DNA of 64,000 bases from NCBI RefSeq assembly GCF_012935325.2, contig NZ_JABBYG020000001.1, positions 62,001-126,000 of the forward strand, written 5' to 3'. Below are positions 8,279 to 17,230 of this stretch, in pieces (within the stretch, counting starts at the first letter, position 1; every line of letters begins with the position of its first letter). A program made the position numbers and the translations under genes. The notes under the pieces were generated by a model that worked only from the letters and a program-made list of their open reading frames with translations, was not told the origin of the DNA and searched no databases. The stretch is from Paenibacillus sp. PL91. GTDB taxonomy: Bacteria; Bacillota; Bacilli; Paenibacillales; Paenibacillaceae.

Positions 8279-8698
8279 ATGTATTATGTGAATCGCGAAC
8301 AAATTGCCGTACGGTTGAATTCGATAACAGAGGTTGCCTCTGCGCTGCAATCGCTTGCCGCTAATTGGCAGGGAACGCTGCTTGAAGGCTTAGCGCAGGA
8401 GAGAGCGCTGCATCTAGCCATTGAAACGGTGACGGATGTCGGCAGCTTCCTGATCGATGGGTTTATTTTAAGGGATGCGAGCAGCTATGAGGACATCATC
8501 GAAATTACGGGTGAGGCGGGCGCTTTCCCGGCGGATATGCAGGCGACGCTTACCGAGCTTGTGAAGCTGCGCAAGCCGCTTGTACAGGATTATTACGTCT
8601 GGAAGCGCACGGAGCTTCATCCGCTTACCGAGGTGCTCTCTACGCTGATGCCTGCCTTCAAGGAAGCGGTAGAGGGCTACTTGGAACGCGAGCTGTAG
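8279..8698 (+). CDS. DUF86/HepT-like HEPN protein (YutE-like)
   Basis: 139-residue all-helical protein of the DUF86 family related to HepT HEPN ribonuclease toxins. The usual R-x4-H-x-Y motif appears as RKPLVQDYY, with Gln in place of His. As I recall, B. subtilis YutE has the same change, so this branch may lack the HepT RNase activity. No MntA-type nucleotidyltransferase antitoxin is adjacent. The ATG at 8279 has no clear binding site; a TTG at 8276 is equally possible. Function unknown. Confidence 0.75.
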   Translation: MYYVNREQIAVRLNSITEVASALQSLAANWQGTLLEGLAQERALHLAIETVTDVGSFLIDGFILRDASSYEDIIEITGEAGAFPADMQATLTELVKLRKPLVQDYYVWKRTELHPLTEVLSTLMPAFKEAVEGYLEREL

Positions 8699-8713
8699 GT
8701 AAAATATGCTTGA

Positions 8714-8742
8714 TTTACGAAAAAGTCAAAATACGTTACAAT
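8714..8742 (+). promoter_or_regulatory. possible promoter of the SufR-like gene
   Basis: TTTACG (8714-8719), 17-bp spacer, TACAAT (8737-8742), 32 bp before the TTG start at 8775. Confidence 0.4.
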
Positions 8743-8774
8743 GACGCTATCAAGCCTGCAAAGGTGGTGAAGGG

Positions 8775-9440
8775 TTGAAGCGGACAAGGGCGGTAGGAAC
8801 GGCTGACATGACGGCTGACTCGCGAAGAGACAGCTCAACGCGAGAGAGAATATTGATGCTGCTTAAGACTAGCGGCAGAATGAATGCCGGCGACTTGTCG
8901 AGCGAGCTGGGTTTGACAGAGATGGCGATTCGGAGGCATATGTATACGCTCGAGAGCGAAGGCAGCATAAGCATCGTTGCTGTGCGCCAGGCGATGGGCA
9001 GACCGCTGCATGCTTATGAGCTGACGGCGGAAGCGGACGAGCTTTTTCCAAAAAACTATCATGTTCTCGCCTTGGATTTGCTTGACGAGCTGGCGGACGA
9101 CCCGGATACTGCAGCGCTTATCGATCGGATGTTTGAAGGCAGGAAGAAGAAGCTGCTTGATCGCTACGAGCCGCGTATGGCAGGCAAAAGCATAGAGCAG
9201 AAGGTTAGCGAGCTTGCTGCTATCCAAAATGCCGGAGGCTACATGGCAGAAGTGGAAACGAAGAGCGATGGAAGCTTTATGCTCTACGAGTATAACTGTC
9301 CAATTGCACAAGTTGCCGGGAAGTACCAGCAGGCATGCAGATGCGAGCTGTCTTTGTTCAAATCATTGCTTGACGTTCCCGTAGAACGAACGGAATGTTT
9401 GGCTAAGGGTGGCGGCAAGTGCAGCTATCGCATCGGTTAA
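8775..9440 (+). CDS. SufR/DeoR-like regulator with C-terminal Cys cluster
   Basis: 221 residues. Winged helix at ~22-70 (TRERILMLLKTSGRMNAGDL, then ELGLTEMAIRRHMYTL), followed by a domain ending in five cysteines: Cys175, Cys188, Cys190, Cys208 and Cys216. This layout resembles SufR-type regulators, which hold an Fe-S cluster and control Fe-S assembly genes. TTG start after AAGGTGGTGAAGGG; an ATG at 8808 is an alternative that would still include the HTH. No suf genes are in the window, so the regulon is unknown. A strong terminator follows. Confidence 0.8.
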   Translation: MKRTRAVGTADMTADSRRDSSTRERILMLLKTSGRMNAGDLSSELGLTEMAIRRHMYTLESEGSISIVAVRQAMGRPLHAYELTAEADELFPKNYHVLALDLLDELADDPDTAALIDRMFEGRKKKLLDRYEPRMAGKSIEQKVSELAAIQNAGGYMAEVETKSDGSFMLYEYNCPIAQVAGKYQQACRCELSLFKSLLDVPVERTECLAKGGGKCSYRIG

Positions 9441-9461
9441 CAGAATAAATAAGGCGACCTG

Positions 9462-9511
9462 AAGGCTGTCTTGGCAAATCGGAGAAGATTTGCTGAGACG
9501 GCCTTTTTTTG
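9462..9511 (+). terminator. intrinsic terminator
   Basis: AAGGCTGTCT-GGCAAATC pairs with GATTTGC-TGAGACGGCCTT, followed by a T7 run, 20 bp after the SufR-like gene. Confidence 0.85.
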
Positions 9512-9648
9512 TTTTGGAAAAAAAGGATTTTTATGCCGGTTGTGTCATGACAAGCCCATGCTGCTTATACTGTCATTACGCAAGTGGGCATTCGTCTAGA
9601 AGCGTATACGTATAGCTCTGCGATTGATGGAGGGGGAGGGATACGGTC

Positions 9649-10131
9649 ATGGTCATGACATGGAGTGCGGCCATTGCAGCCGGTGCATTTGTTGTGCTGG
9701 TGACAGGCATACTACTGGTATTACGAGCAGCGCTTAACAGGCTTGGACAGGTGCAAGCTGCGGCTGAAGCGATGCAGAAGGATTTGCATAAGCTGTCGCT
9801 CGAGCTTAGCGGGCTAGTACAGCCAGCAGAGGATACGATTAAGGCAGCTCATCGGCAACTGGAATCGGCGAGCAAGCTGTTCGAAGCCGCTGGGCAAATT
9901 GGCGGAGCGATCGCGCATACGACATCGGCAGTTGAGCGCGTAACGTCCGTATTGTCGGAATCGGCTGAGCATCATGCGAAGCGGTACGAGACGAAGCGGC
10001 AGGTCGGTGATGCGCTTGAATGGGCTGAGCTAGGAATGGCGGCCTGGCAGCTGTGGCAAACTAGCCGAAAGACAGCGGCGCCTTCTGAAGATGACATGAA
10101 CCCGTACCAGAATCGGAACCCTGATCAATAG
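9649..10131 (+). CDS. DUF948 protein (YtxG-like)
   Basis: 160 residues: one N-terminal TM helix (~6-26), then a long amphipathic coiled-coil region (RAALNRLGQVQAAAEAMQKD onwards) and a polar tail. This is the DUF948/YtxG architecture. It is followed 42 bp later by a YtxH-like gene, as in the B. subtilis general-stress ytxGHJ operon. RBS GGAGGGGGAGGG. I saw no clear sigma-B or sigma-H promoter upstream. Role at the membrane under stress is inferred from family only. Confidence 0.82.
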   Translation: MVMTWSAAIAAGAFVVLVTGILLVLRAALNRLGQVQAAAEAMQKDLHKLSLELSGLVQPAEDTIKAAHRQLESASKLFEAAGQIGGAIAHTTSAVERVTSVLSESAEHHAKRYETKRQVGDALEWAELGMAAWQLWQTSRKTAAPSEDDMNPYQNRNPDQ

Positions 10132-10173
10132 CACAAGACGAAGAGCACGCTAACCATGAAAGGAGCAACTATT

Positions 10174-10599
10174 ATGTCAACTCGTAAACAAACAAAAGGA
10201 TTTTTGCTTGGCGCAATTGCAGGAGGTGTTGTAGGCTCTGTAACTGCTTTATTATTGGCGCCGAAGGCAGGCAAGGAGCTTCGTCAGGATATTTCGGTTC
10301 AAGCGCAAAAGGTAAGCGATACGACAGTGAAGGTTGCTGGCCAAGTAAGTGGTACGACTGGCCGCATTGCCAAGCAAATTGGAGATCAAGCGGTTCAAAT
10401 CGCTGACAAAACGAAGCAAGCCGCCAGCCATGTCGTTAGCGGCGTAAGAGCACGCGCCAAAGGCACAGAAGAGACAGAAGCGATTGCCGACTCCGCAGCT
10501 ATTGAAGATCTATCAGAAGCGGTAGATGAGCAAGCTTCGAGCGCAATCGAAGCGGTAGAAGCTGGAGAGACGGAAGCGGCTGCATCGAAGGAGCTTTAA
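10174..10599 (+). CDS. YtxH-family protein
   Basis: 141 residues. KGFLLGAIAGGVVGSVTALLLAPKAGKELR is the YtxH hallmark: a Gly-rich N-terminal helix followed by LLLAPKSGKELR. The rest is Ala/Gln/Glu-rich and probably helical. The ATG at 10174 is preceded by AAAGGAG; the upstream ATG at 10156 overlaps that site. Second gene of a ytxGH-like pair. The stop codon lies inside the loop of a 14-bp hairpin. Confidence 0.85.
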   Translation: MSTRKQTKGFLLGAIAGGVVGSVTALLLAPKAGKELRQDISVQAQKVSDTTVKVAGQVSGTTGRIAKQIGDQAVQIADKTKQAASHVVSGVRARAKGTEETEAIADSAAIEDLSEAVDEQASSAIEAVEAGETEAAASKEL

Positions 10600-10615
10600 T
10601 CAAGCTCCTTCGATG
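10583..10615 (+). terminator. 14-bp hairpin spanning the ytxH stop codon
   Basis: CATCGAAGGAGCTT (10583-10596) pairs perfectly with AAGCTCCTTCGATG (10602-10615); the loop contains the TAA stop. No T-run follows, so it may protect the mRNA 3' end or pause polymerase before the terminator downstream. Confidence 0.5.
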
Positions 10616-10635
10616 AGTCATTCGTGACAAGAACG

Positions 10636-10685
10636 AAGAAAAAGGCAAACTGCTCTGAGCTAAAGCTCCTGCAGCTTGCCTTTTT
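10636..10685. terminator. bidirectional intrinsic terminator
   Basis: AAAAAGGCAAACTGC pairs with GCAGCTTGCCTTTTT around an imperfect inner stem. T-runs flank both sides, so it can serve the ytxGH-like pair and the convergent glgC. Confidence 0.8.
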
Positions 10686-10713
10686 GTTCATTGCCGAAGG
10701 CCGAATCCACGAG

Positions 10714-11934
10714 TCAGCCCACAATATTGCTGTGATGATGAATGGAGTCTGTACAAAGAATAGTAGAGAGCGGCTCCAAATTGTAATCGTTTCGGGATGG
10801 AGACGCTACGTTAATCGCTTCGCCTGGTCCAACTACGCATATTTCGTCATTTAATCGACCGATGTACGCGCCATCGTGAATAATAGCTCCTTCGCCGATA
10901 ATGGCGCGATGAATAGTGACATTTTTACCGATTCGAGCGCCAGGCATAATGATGCTTTCGTAAATTTCGCTGTTTAGTCCAATCGACACGCCAGCGCAAA
11001 CGATGGAGCGGGTCACTTCCGCTTCCACGGTAGAGGATGGATGAAGAATGGAATCTGTAATTGCTGCATGGGGACTCAAATAGGACGTTTCGGCCGCAGT
11101 ATGGCTTCCGGACAGCGCCCCACAGTCGTTAGATGCAAGGCGCAGCTCGCCATCTAACAGGTCCATGTTCGCCTCCCATAGACTATCAATTGTACCGACA
11201 TCCCGCCAATAGCCATCGTAGGTATATGCCGCCATATGGGCTTTAGAAGAGAGAATGGACGGAATAACATCTTTTCCGAAATCGTGACTGGAGTTGGGGT
11301 TAGCGGCATCCTCCAGCAGGAACCTCTTTAAATCCGCCCATCGGAACAAATAAATGCCCATGGATGCTAAGTTGCTTTGCGGTTCAGCAGGCTTCTCTTG
11401 AAAGGAGCGGACGCGATCTTGCTCATCCGTTGTGAGGATGCCGAAGCGGCTTGCTTCGCGCCATGCGACTTGCTTGACGGCAATGGTAACTGCAGCCCTT
11501 CGCTTCTTATGAAATTCCAGCATAGGCTCATAGTCCATTTCATAAATATGGTCGCCAGAGAGAATAAGCACATGCTCAGGAGCTTGCTGATCGATATAAT
11601 CCATGTTTTGATAAATCGCGTCGGCCGTTCCAGCATAACCCGCCAAGCATTTACGCGAGGATGGAAGAAGGGCTACTCCGCCGGAAGCTTTATTTTCGGA
11701 AAATTTATGATTAGAGCTTGTTACATATTGATGGACGGAATCCGCGCAGTATTGCGTAAGGACGCCAATAGTTGTGATATTGGAATTTGCACAGTTATTC
11801 AGCGGGAAATCGATCATGCGAAAGCGATCGCCAAAAGGAATGATGGGCTTGGCTGACTGACTCGTAAGCGGAGCTAAGCGTCTTCCTTCTCCGCCGGCTA
11901 ATAACATGGCAATGCAATCAGTATGTGTTTTCAA
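10714..11934 (-). CDS. glgC: glucose-1-phosphate adenylyltransferase
   Basis: 406 residues; makes ADP-glucose from ATP and glucose-1-phosphate for glycogen synthesis. Nucleotidyltransferase signature MLLAGGEGRRLAPLT with AKPIIPFGDRFRMIDFPL; GTADAIYQN; ILSGDHIYEMDY (Mg site); RSFQEKP; SHDFGKDVIP; GYWRDVGTIDSLWEAN. A C-terminal left-handed beta-helix begins about residue 290 (hexapeptide-like repeats). TTG start after GGGGGAAATTAA. The usual partners glgB, glgD, glgA and glgP are absent here; instead it lies 101 bp downstream of a GH13 enzyme, so it may be a linked alpha-glucan unit. Confidence 0.9.
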   Translation of the reverse strand: MKTHTDCIAMLLAGGEGRRLAPLTSQSAKPIIPFGDRFRMIDFPLNNCANSNITTIGVLTQYCADSVHQYVTSSNHKFSENKASGGVALLPSSRKCLAGYAGTADAIYQNMDYIDQQAPEHVLILSGDHIYEMDYEPMLEFHKKRRAAVTIAVKQVAWREASRFGILTTDEQDRVRSFQEKPAEPQSNLASMGIYLFRWADLKRFLLEDAANPNSSHDFGKDVIPSILSSKAHMAAYTYDGYWRDVGTIDSLWEANMDLLDGELRLASNDCGALSGSHTAAETSYLSPHAAITDSILHPSSTVEAEVTRSIVCAGVSIGLNSEIYESIIMPGARIGKNVTIHRAIIGEGAIIHDGAYIGRLNDEICVVGPGEAINVASPSRNDYNLEPLSTILCTDSIHHHSNIVG

Positions 11935-12035
11935 ATTAATTTCCCCCTGTCCGTTATGAGTAATTGCTGCGTGCGTCCGTTAACTACTAGGATTCATTAA
12001 CCTTCATAAGAGGCATTGAAACCAAAGCATCAAAA

Positions 12036-13781
12036 TTAAATGTCCCGATATAAAATCCGAAAGTCGAGCGGCTCAAGCTCGAGTTGAAGCTGATTATCGA
12101 TCCTCGCTACCTCATCATTCGTAAGGGCGTCACGCCAATCGTCTGCTTCCATGAAGTGCGAAAGCGTTACAGTATCCTCCGTATTGTTGATCCATAGGGT
12201 GAAATGCTGCTCATTATTCAACCGCTCATAAATCAAAGCTCCCTTTTCGTTATCCGCGTGAAGGAAGCGGAACCGCCCGTCACGAAGGGCTGCATGCTGC
12301 TTTCGAAGCGCAATCAATAGCTGATAAAAATCAAACAGCTCGCGGTCCTGCTTGCCTTGGTCCCACTCCATGCATTTGCGGCAATCCGGATCGTCGCCGC
12401 CATCCATTCCGACTTCATCGCCATAATAAACGCAAGGAATACCCATAGAAGTGAACATAAATACGACGGCTAGCTTTAAACGCAGCTTGTTGCCGCCAAG
12501 CATCGTCGCTGCACGCGTGACATCATGGCTGGATAGAAGATTGAATAGTGCCTCATTGGTCTGCTGCGGATATCTCATGAGCAACCGATTAATTTGATCG
12601 GCGAAGTCCGAGGCCATTCCCTCAGACGAACCAAAAAAGTCCAAAACGCAATTCGTGAACGGATAATTCATCGCGGAATCAAATTCATCCCCACGCAGCC
12701 AATTGAGCGAATTGCCCCATACTTCTCCAATGATGAAAGCATCGGCTTTCTCCTTTTTGACAGCAGTACGGAAATCCCGCCAAAAGGCGTGATCGACCTC
12801 ATTGGCAACATCGAGCCTCCATCCGTCGATATCTGCTTCCTTCATCCAGTAAACCGCGATATCAAGCAAATATTGCTTGACTTCGGGGTTTGCCGTATTC
12901 ATCTTGGGCATATTGCCATAAAAGCCGAAGGTAGCGTAATTGGCGACGCCATCCTTGACCTCTACGGGGAAGCCGTTCAGATGGAACCAGTCCTTGTACT
13001 TGGAGTTTTCTCCATGCTTCAGCACGTCTTGGAATGGAGGGAACTGCTCGCTGGTATGATTGAATACGGCATCCAGCACGACGCGAATCTCCAGGTCGTG
13101 GCAGGCCTTCACCAGCTGCTTAAGCAGCCCGGCATCACCGAACTGCGGATCGATTTGCTTATAATCGACCGTATCGTATTTGTGATTGGAGGGAGCAGTG
13201 AATATAGGCGTCAAATAGATCGCATTAACGCCCAAATTCGTTAAATGGCTAAGGTTATCGATAATACCTTGCAGATCGCCGCCAAAGTGGGATTCAATGC
13301 TTGGCTGCTCGCCCCAAGGCAGCACGCCATCGGGATCATTGCTTGGATCGCCGTTAGCGAAGCGGTCCGGCATGATTTGGTAAAAAATCGCTTGCTTAGC
13401 CCACTCGGGCGCGTCAAACAGGTCGATGGCATGTATGTATGGAACATCAAAATACCCGCCGGCTGGGGCAGGCTGCTCCTCAAAGATGCCTTTCTCAATT
13501 AGCCATAGCGTCTCTTCGCAGCTGCGAACGCGAAACCCGTATGAAAAGCGCCGCTGCTCCGGTTTAACCACCGCCTCCCAATAGTCGAATAAAGGGTCCG
13601 CCGCAATTTTCTCCATCTGAACGTCCAGACGATAATTATCCCAGTCGTATTTGTCCCCCGTTACCGCTACAGCTTCTTCGACATCGTTTCTTTTGGTGCG
13701 GAGCCTGAGATGAAAGGTATCGCGGTCGTAAGCGTATGCCCATTTGAGATCGGGCGAATGGTGCAAGCATTCTTTGAACAT
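12036..13781 (-). CDS. cyclomaltodextrinase / neopullulanase-type GH13 enzyme
   Basis: 581 residues, the size of GH13_20 cyclomaltodextrinases/maltogenic amylases. The N-terminal beta-sandwich (~1-120) is the dimerising domain of this subfamily. The catalytic barrel begins at QAIFYQIMPDRFANGD. Active-site motifs: DAVFNHTS, DGWRLDVANE (nucleophile Asp), IIGEVWG (acid Glu) and LLSSHDV (third Asp). There is no signal peptide, so it acts on imported maltodextrins in the cytoplasm. RBS GGAGTGGGAG. It lies 47 bp downstream of an SDR gene and upstream of glgC on the same strand, probably one transcript. Confidence 0.9.
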   Translation of the reverse strand: MFKECLHHSPDLKWAYAYDRDTFHLRLRTKRNDVEEAVAVTGDKYDWDNYRLDVQMEKIAADPLFDYWEAVVKPEQRRFSYGFRVRSCEETLWLIEKGIFEEQPAPAGGYFDVPYIHAIDLFDAPEWAKQAIFYQIMPDRFANGDPSNDPDGVLPWGEQPSIESHFGGDLQGIIDNLSHLTNLGVNAIYLTPIFTAPSNHKYDTVDYKQIDPQFGDAGLLKQLVKACHDLEIRVVLDAVFNHTSEQFPPFQDVLKHGENSKYKDWFHLNGFPVEVKDGVANYATFGFYGNMPKMNTANPEVKQYLLDIAVYWMKEADIDGWRLDVANEVDHAFWRDFRTAVKKEKADAFIIGEVWGNSLNWLRGDEFDSAMNYPFTNCVLDFFGSSEGMASDFADQINRLLMRYPQQTNEALFNLLSSHDVTRAATMLGGNKLRLKLAVVFMFTSMGIPCVYYGDEVGMDGGDDPDCRKCMEWDQGKQDRELFDFYQLLIALRKQHAALRDGRFRFLHADNEKGALIYERLNNEQHFTLWINNTEDTVTLSHFMEADDWRDALTNDEVARIDNQLQLELEPLDFRILYRDI

Positions 13782-13828
13782 TGGCTCCCACTCCTGTATA
13801 TATGATTTTGGCTAGCAAAAAATAAGCA

Positions 13829-14635
13829 TTATCCGCGAAGCAGTGATTCTGCACCGTCAATGTACACGGCAGTGCCGGAGATATGGCTGGATTCCTCTGA
13901 GGCGAGGAACAAAGCTAGCTTGGCTACTTGGGCTGCGCTTCCGGGTCCGTGCTCCAGCGGCTGGCTGCCTTCCGGATACTCAACGGGAATCGTTACGCTT
14001 GAAAGCTCGGGCGTCCGCTCGGTATTTTCCTCAATATTCGTCTCAATAGCGCCAGGGCATATCGCATTGACGCGAATTTTATATTTGGCAAGCTCCAGCG
14101 CGGCCATTTTGGCGAACGCGACCTGTCCGGCCTTGGTGCTGCTGTAAGCGCTGAAGCCGATATTGGAAAATACGCGATTGCCGTTTATGGAAGCCGTAAT
14201 GAGGATGCTGCCGCCCTTATCCTTCAATAAAGGGATGGCATGCTTGACGGTAAGGAAGGTGCCGCTCAAATTAATTTGCATCGTAGTATTCCAGTCGTCG
14301 AAATCCATAAGCTCGATCGGGGTCAAAACGCCGTTAATGCCGGCATTGGCATAAACGATATCCAGCTTGCCGTAATGCTCCCGTACTTGCCGATAGGCGT
14401 TTGCCATTTGAATTTCATTCGAGATGTCGGCCTCAATCGCTAGACAATCTACGTTATAAGCCCGAATGCTGCGGCAAACCTCCTCCATTGCGGCCTCTTT
14501 AACATCCAGAAGAGCTAAGTCAGCGCCTTCCTTCGCAAACTTCAACGCAGTCGCTTTGCCAATCCCGGAGCCAGCCCCCGTAATGAGCGCAACTTTTCCT
14601 TGCAAGCGGCCAATCGATTGTTGATTTTTTGTCAT
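13829..14635 (-). CDS. short-chain dehydrogenase/reductase
   Basis: 268-residue SDR. TGAGSGIG cofactor loop, Asp after the second strand (LLDVKE, suggesting NAD(H)), NAGING, catalytic Ser in ITASINGNR and YSSTKAG (Tyr-x3-Lys), then PGAIETN. C-terminal SGTAVYIDGAESLLRG is typical of glucose-1-dehydrogenase-like members. Start ATG at 14635 preceded by AGGAGG at 8 bases; a TTG one codon earlier is less likely. Substrate unknown. First gene of a probable SDR-GH13-glgC transcript. Confidence 0.88.
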   Translation of the reverse strand: MTKNQQSIGRLQGKVALITGAGSGIGKATALKFAKEGADLALLDVKEAAMEEVCRSIRAYNVDCLAIEADISNEIQMANAYRQVREHYGKLDIVYANAGINGVLTPIELMDFDDWNTTMQINLSGTFLTVKHAIPLLKDKGGSILITASINGNRVFSNIGFSAYSSTKAGQVAFAKMAALELAKYKIRVNAICPGAIETNIEENTERTPELSSVTIPVEYPEGSQPLEHGPGSAAQVAKLALFLASEESSHISGTAVYIDGAESLLRG

Positions 14636-14734
14636 CAAAATATCCTCCTTGAATGTATAAGTGGGATTACGCTGCTTGAAATGGTTTTAATTGTATGTAC
14701 CCGATATCGAGCTATCGAAACAAGCTGATGGGAC

Positions 14735-14782
14735 AAAAAAAGGACCGCGAAGCTACTTAACGTAGTCGTTCGCGGTCCTTTT
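14735..14782 (-). terminator. terminator of the EmrB-like pump gene
   Basis: AGGACCGCGAA and TTCGCGGTCCT form a long stem with an inner GCTAC/GTAGT pair; on the minus strand it ends in seven Ts. It also has a short T-run on the plus strand. Confidence 0.85.
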
Positions 14783-14818
14783 CAGCGCGGATAGGGCGCT
14801 TTATAAGATCCATTTTGA

Positions 14819-16465
14819 TTAAAAATGGTTGACTTGGGGCTCTGAGCCTGAGCCCGCAGCTTTTTTATCCTCCTTCGTTTGCTGGACGAGCTTCACGTTC
14901 TTCAGCAGCAGTGTAAGGACTGTTCCGACTAAAATGAATGCTAGTCCAACCCAGAAAACGGTATGCAGGGAATCGATCAGCGTAGATTTCACGACGGGCA
15001 CCATTTTTTCGGTGAGCTCCTTCGGAAATTGCGACAGCACTTTCGGATCGAGTAGGGTCGAGTAAATCATTTGCGGATTGGTAGCAACGGTTGCAGACGT
15101 TTGATCCGCGAAGGTTTTTGCTTCCTCCGGAAGCTGTCCAAGAAGCGGAACGAGACGTTCCTTCAAATGGCTGCTCGATTGCATGTTCATAACAGCACCC
15201 AGCAGGGTCATGCCGAACGTGCCGCCGATTTGGCGGAAGAACGTGCTAGAGGACGTAACGACGCCAAGCTGCGATTTGGGATAGGACTCCTGCAGGACGA
15301 GCGTGAGGAGCGGCATGACGAGCCCGATTCCGATGCCTAAAATAACCATGAAGGACGATGCTGTCAGCTTAGCCGTCGATGCGTCGAGCGTTGTAAGCAG
15401 AAAGAAAGCGGCTGCTACGACGATCATTCCGATTGCGAGCTGCAGGCGAACGCCGATCTTATAAACGACTTGACCGCCAATAACGCTGAAAATCATCATC
15501 GAGATCATCATTGGCATCATGACGGTACCCGACTCGGAAGCCGATATGCCGACGATCCATTGCATGAAGAGCGGCACGAACATGATTGCGCCGAACATGC
15601 CAAGGCTCATAAAGAAGCCGATGCCGTTGATCATCGTGAAGGTTCTGTCTTTAAAAAGCTTAACAGGCAAAATAGGCTCTTCCGTCGTCGCTTCGATACG
15701 GACGAACAGCGTCAAAGACAAGGCGGCTAGAACGAATAAGCCGATGATTTGCCAAGAGAGCCATTCAAATTCACTGCCGCCAAGCGATAGGCCTAGCAGT
15801 AAGCTGACTACGCCGACAACCATAGTGAAAATGCCAGGCCAGTCGAATTTGACCTTGCCCTCTGCTTTTTTGCCGCTAAGTGATATGGCAATGAATACCG
15901 TTGCAAGAATACCTACAGGCAAGTTGATGTAAAACACCCAGCGCCAGTTCCAAGCGTCGACGATCCAGCCGCCGACCTGAGGTCCAAGAACGGAGGAGAG
16001 GCCGAATACTGCTGCAAAAACGCCCTGCCACTTGGCACGCTGCTTGCCTGTGAATAAGTCGCCAATAATGATCATCGCCATCGGCATCATAATACCGCCG
16101 CCAAGACCTTGGATCGCGCGGAAAATAATTAGCTGCTCGATATTACCGGCCAAGCCGCAAAGCGCCGAGCCAATGATGAAAATGATAATTCCGCTGACAT
16201 ATACGAGTTTCCGGCCGAGTAAATCGGCAAGCTTCCCGGCAATAGGAACAATCGTTGTTGATGTGAGCATATAGGCGGTAGTAAGCCAAGCCATCAGCTC
16301 TAAGCCGCCCATTTCCCTGATGATCGTTGGCATTGCCGTGCCGACGATCGTGCCGTCCAGCGCTGCGAACAGCATCGCAATAAGCAAGCCGATAATCAAT
16401 AAGCCGCGCTTGTTGCCGGTTTCGGATGAAGGCAGCGGTGCTGCCGCTTGTTCTGTGTTTTCCAT
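14819..16465 (-). CDS. DHA2-family MFS drug exporter (EmrB/QacA-type)
   Basis: 548 residues with 14 predicted TM segments and a large extracellular loop near the C-terminus (residues ~420-490). Motifs: LDGTIVGTAMPTI (motif D1), GKLADLLGRKLVYVSG (motif A), IIFRAIQGLGGGIMMP (motif B) and VLGPQVGGWIVD (motif C). Exports hydrophobic cations or drugs in exchange for protons; substrate not predictable. RBS ACAGGAG. Lies 51 bp downstream of a MarR regulator, a classic regulator-pump operon. Confidence 0.9.
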   Translation of the reverse strand: MENTEQAAAPLPSSETGNKRGLLIIGLLIAMLFAALDGTIVGTAMPTIIREMGGLELMAWLTTAYMLTSTTIVPIAGKLADLLGRKLVYVSGIIIFIIGSALCGLAGNIEQLIIFRAIQGLGGGIMMPMAMIIIGDLFTGKQRAKWQGVFAAVFGLSSVLGPQVGGWIVDAWNWRWVFYINLPVGILATVFIAISLSGKKAEGKVKFDWPGIFTMVVGVVSLLLGLSLGGSEFEWLSWQIIGLFVLAALSLTLFVRIEATTEEPILPVKLFKDRTFTMINGIGFFMSLGMFGAIMFVPLFMQWIVGISASESGTVMMPMMISMMIFSVIGGQVVYKIGVRLQLAIGMIVVAAAFFLLTTLDASTAKLTASSFMVILGIGIGLVMPLLTLVLQESYPKSQLGVVTSSSTFFRQIGGTFGMTLLGAVMNMQSSSHLKERLVPLLGQLPEEAKTFADQTSATVATNPQMIYSTLLDPKVLSQFPKELTEKMVPVVKSTLIDSLHTVFWVGLAFILVGTVLTLLLKNVKLVQQTKEDKKAAGSGSEPQVNHF

Positions 16466-16516
16466 CTGTGTTAATCTCCTGTTCCTCTGTTAGTCAGTCA
16501 GACGGTTCGAAGCTTG

Positions 16517-16969
16517 TTAATCGTCCTTCGAAAGCTCGGCTGCTATTTTCTCGAATGTTTGTACAAATTGCTCCATTTCCGCCATGTCGAGCTTCCGCAG
16601 ATGATGCTTCAGCATAGCTTCGACATCAGCCTTTATGCGAAGCAGCGCTTCGCTCCCTTTGTCCGTGCACTGCACGAGTACGACGCGTCGATCCTTTGAA
16701 TCGTGAAACCGCGCTGCATAGCCGTTGTTCACGAGCCGATCGAGCATCACCGTGATGGCGCTCGGCTTCACGTCCATTTTGTCGGCCAGCCTGGATACTG
16801 TCATGTTCTGTTCGTTCGATATCATGCTTAAGATGTAGCACTGGGGGGCGGTCAAGCCATTGTCCAGCTTCAGCGCTATGAGTGATCCAAGCCTGCGGTG
16901 GGTTGTCGTCATCGCGCGATGGAATCGTTCTGCGATAAGCTCAGAAGTCGGGTCAGACTGCGGCTGCAT
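16517..16969 (-). CDS. MarR-family regulator
   Basis: 150 residues. LTAPQCYILSMISNEQNMTV, then SRLADKMDVKPSAITVMLDRL (recognition helix) and RFHDSKDRRVVLVQCTDKG (wing with the DxRD-like signature). Homodimeric repressor of efflux genes, usually released by phenolic ligands. Its promoter (TTGACA/TAATAT) overlaps AT-rich direct repeats of TTAAATG that could be its own operator. Controls the pump downstream (inference). Confidence 0.9.
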   Translation of the reverse strand: MQPQSDPTSELIAERFHRAMTTTHRRLGSLIALKLDNGLTAPQCYILSMISNEQNMTVSRLADKMDVKPSAITVMLDRLVNNGYAARFHDSKDRRVVLVQCTDKGSEALLRIKADVEAMLKHHLRKLDMAEMEQFVQTFEKIAAELSKDD

Positions 16970-17005
16970 GTCGGTTCTTCAGTAGTATATAGTTAAAGCA
17001 TTTAA

Positions 17006-17035
17006 ATATTAAGTGATATACATTTAAGCTGTCAA
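17006..17035 (-). promoter_or_regulatory. promoter of the marR-emrB unit
   Basis: Minus strand: TTGACA (17035-17030), 18-bp spacer, TAATAT (17011-17006). Two TTAAATG direct repeats lie in and just after the spacer, a candidate MarR site. Confidence 0.6.
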
Positions 17036-17128
17036 CAAGAAAAAAGAGCTGGTGGACAGTGTGGTTTTGCCAGCCGAATTAGCAATGGATTTGCAGCAGC
17101 AAGCCGTGTTTATCATTGCGAATCTGCG

Positions 17129-17157
17129 TTGAACCTTGTCCATATTTACGATAAGAT
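17129..17157 (+). promoter_or_regulatory. sigma-A-type promoter of racE
   Basis: TTGAAC (17129-17134), 17-bp spacer, TAAGAT (17152-17157); leaves a ~65-nt leader before the GTG start. Confidence 0.6.
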
Positions 17158-17230
17158 GTAGGTACGTTTTTGTGGCTGTATTCATATGCTATTCTGTCTC
17201 GATTCATTACACTTTGTTTAGGAAAGCGGT

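Noticed and set aside
8279..8698. HepT-type toxin of a HEPN/MNT system
   Set aside because: The HEPN motif His is Gln (RKPLVQDYY) and no MNT partner gene is adjacent; fits the YutE-like branch.
12036..13781. Secreted alpha-amylase
   Set aside because: No signal peptide; N-terminal domain and length match intracellular cyclomaltodextrinase-type enzymes.
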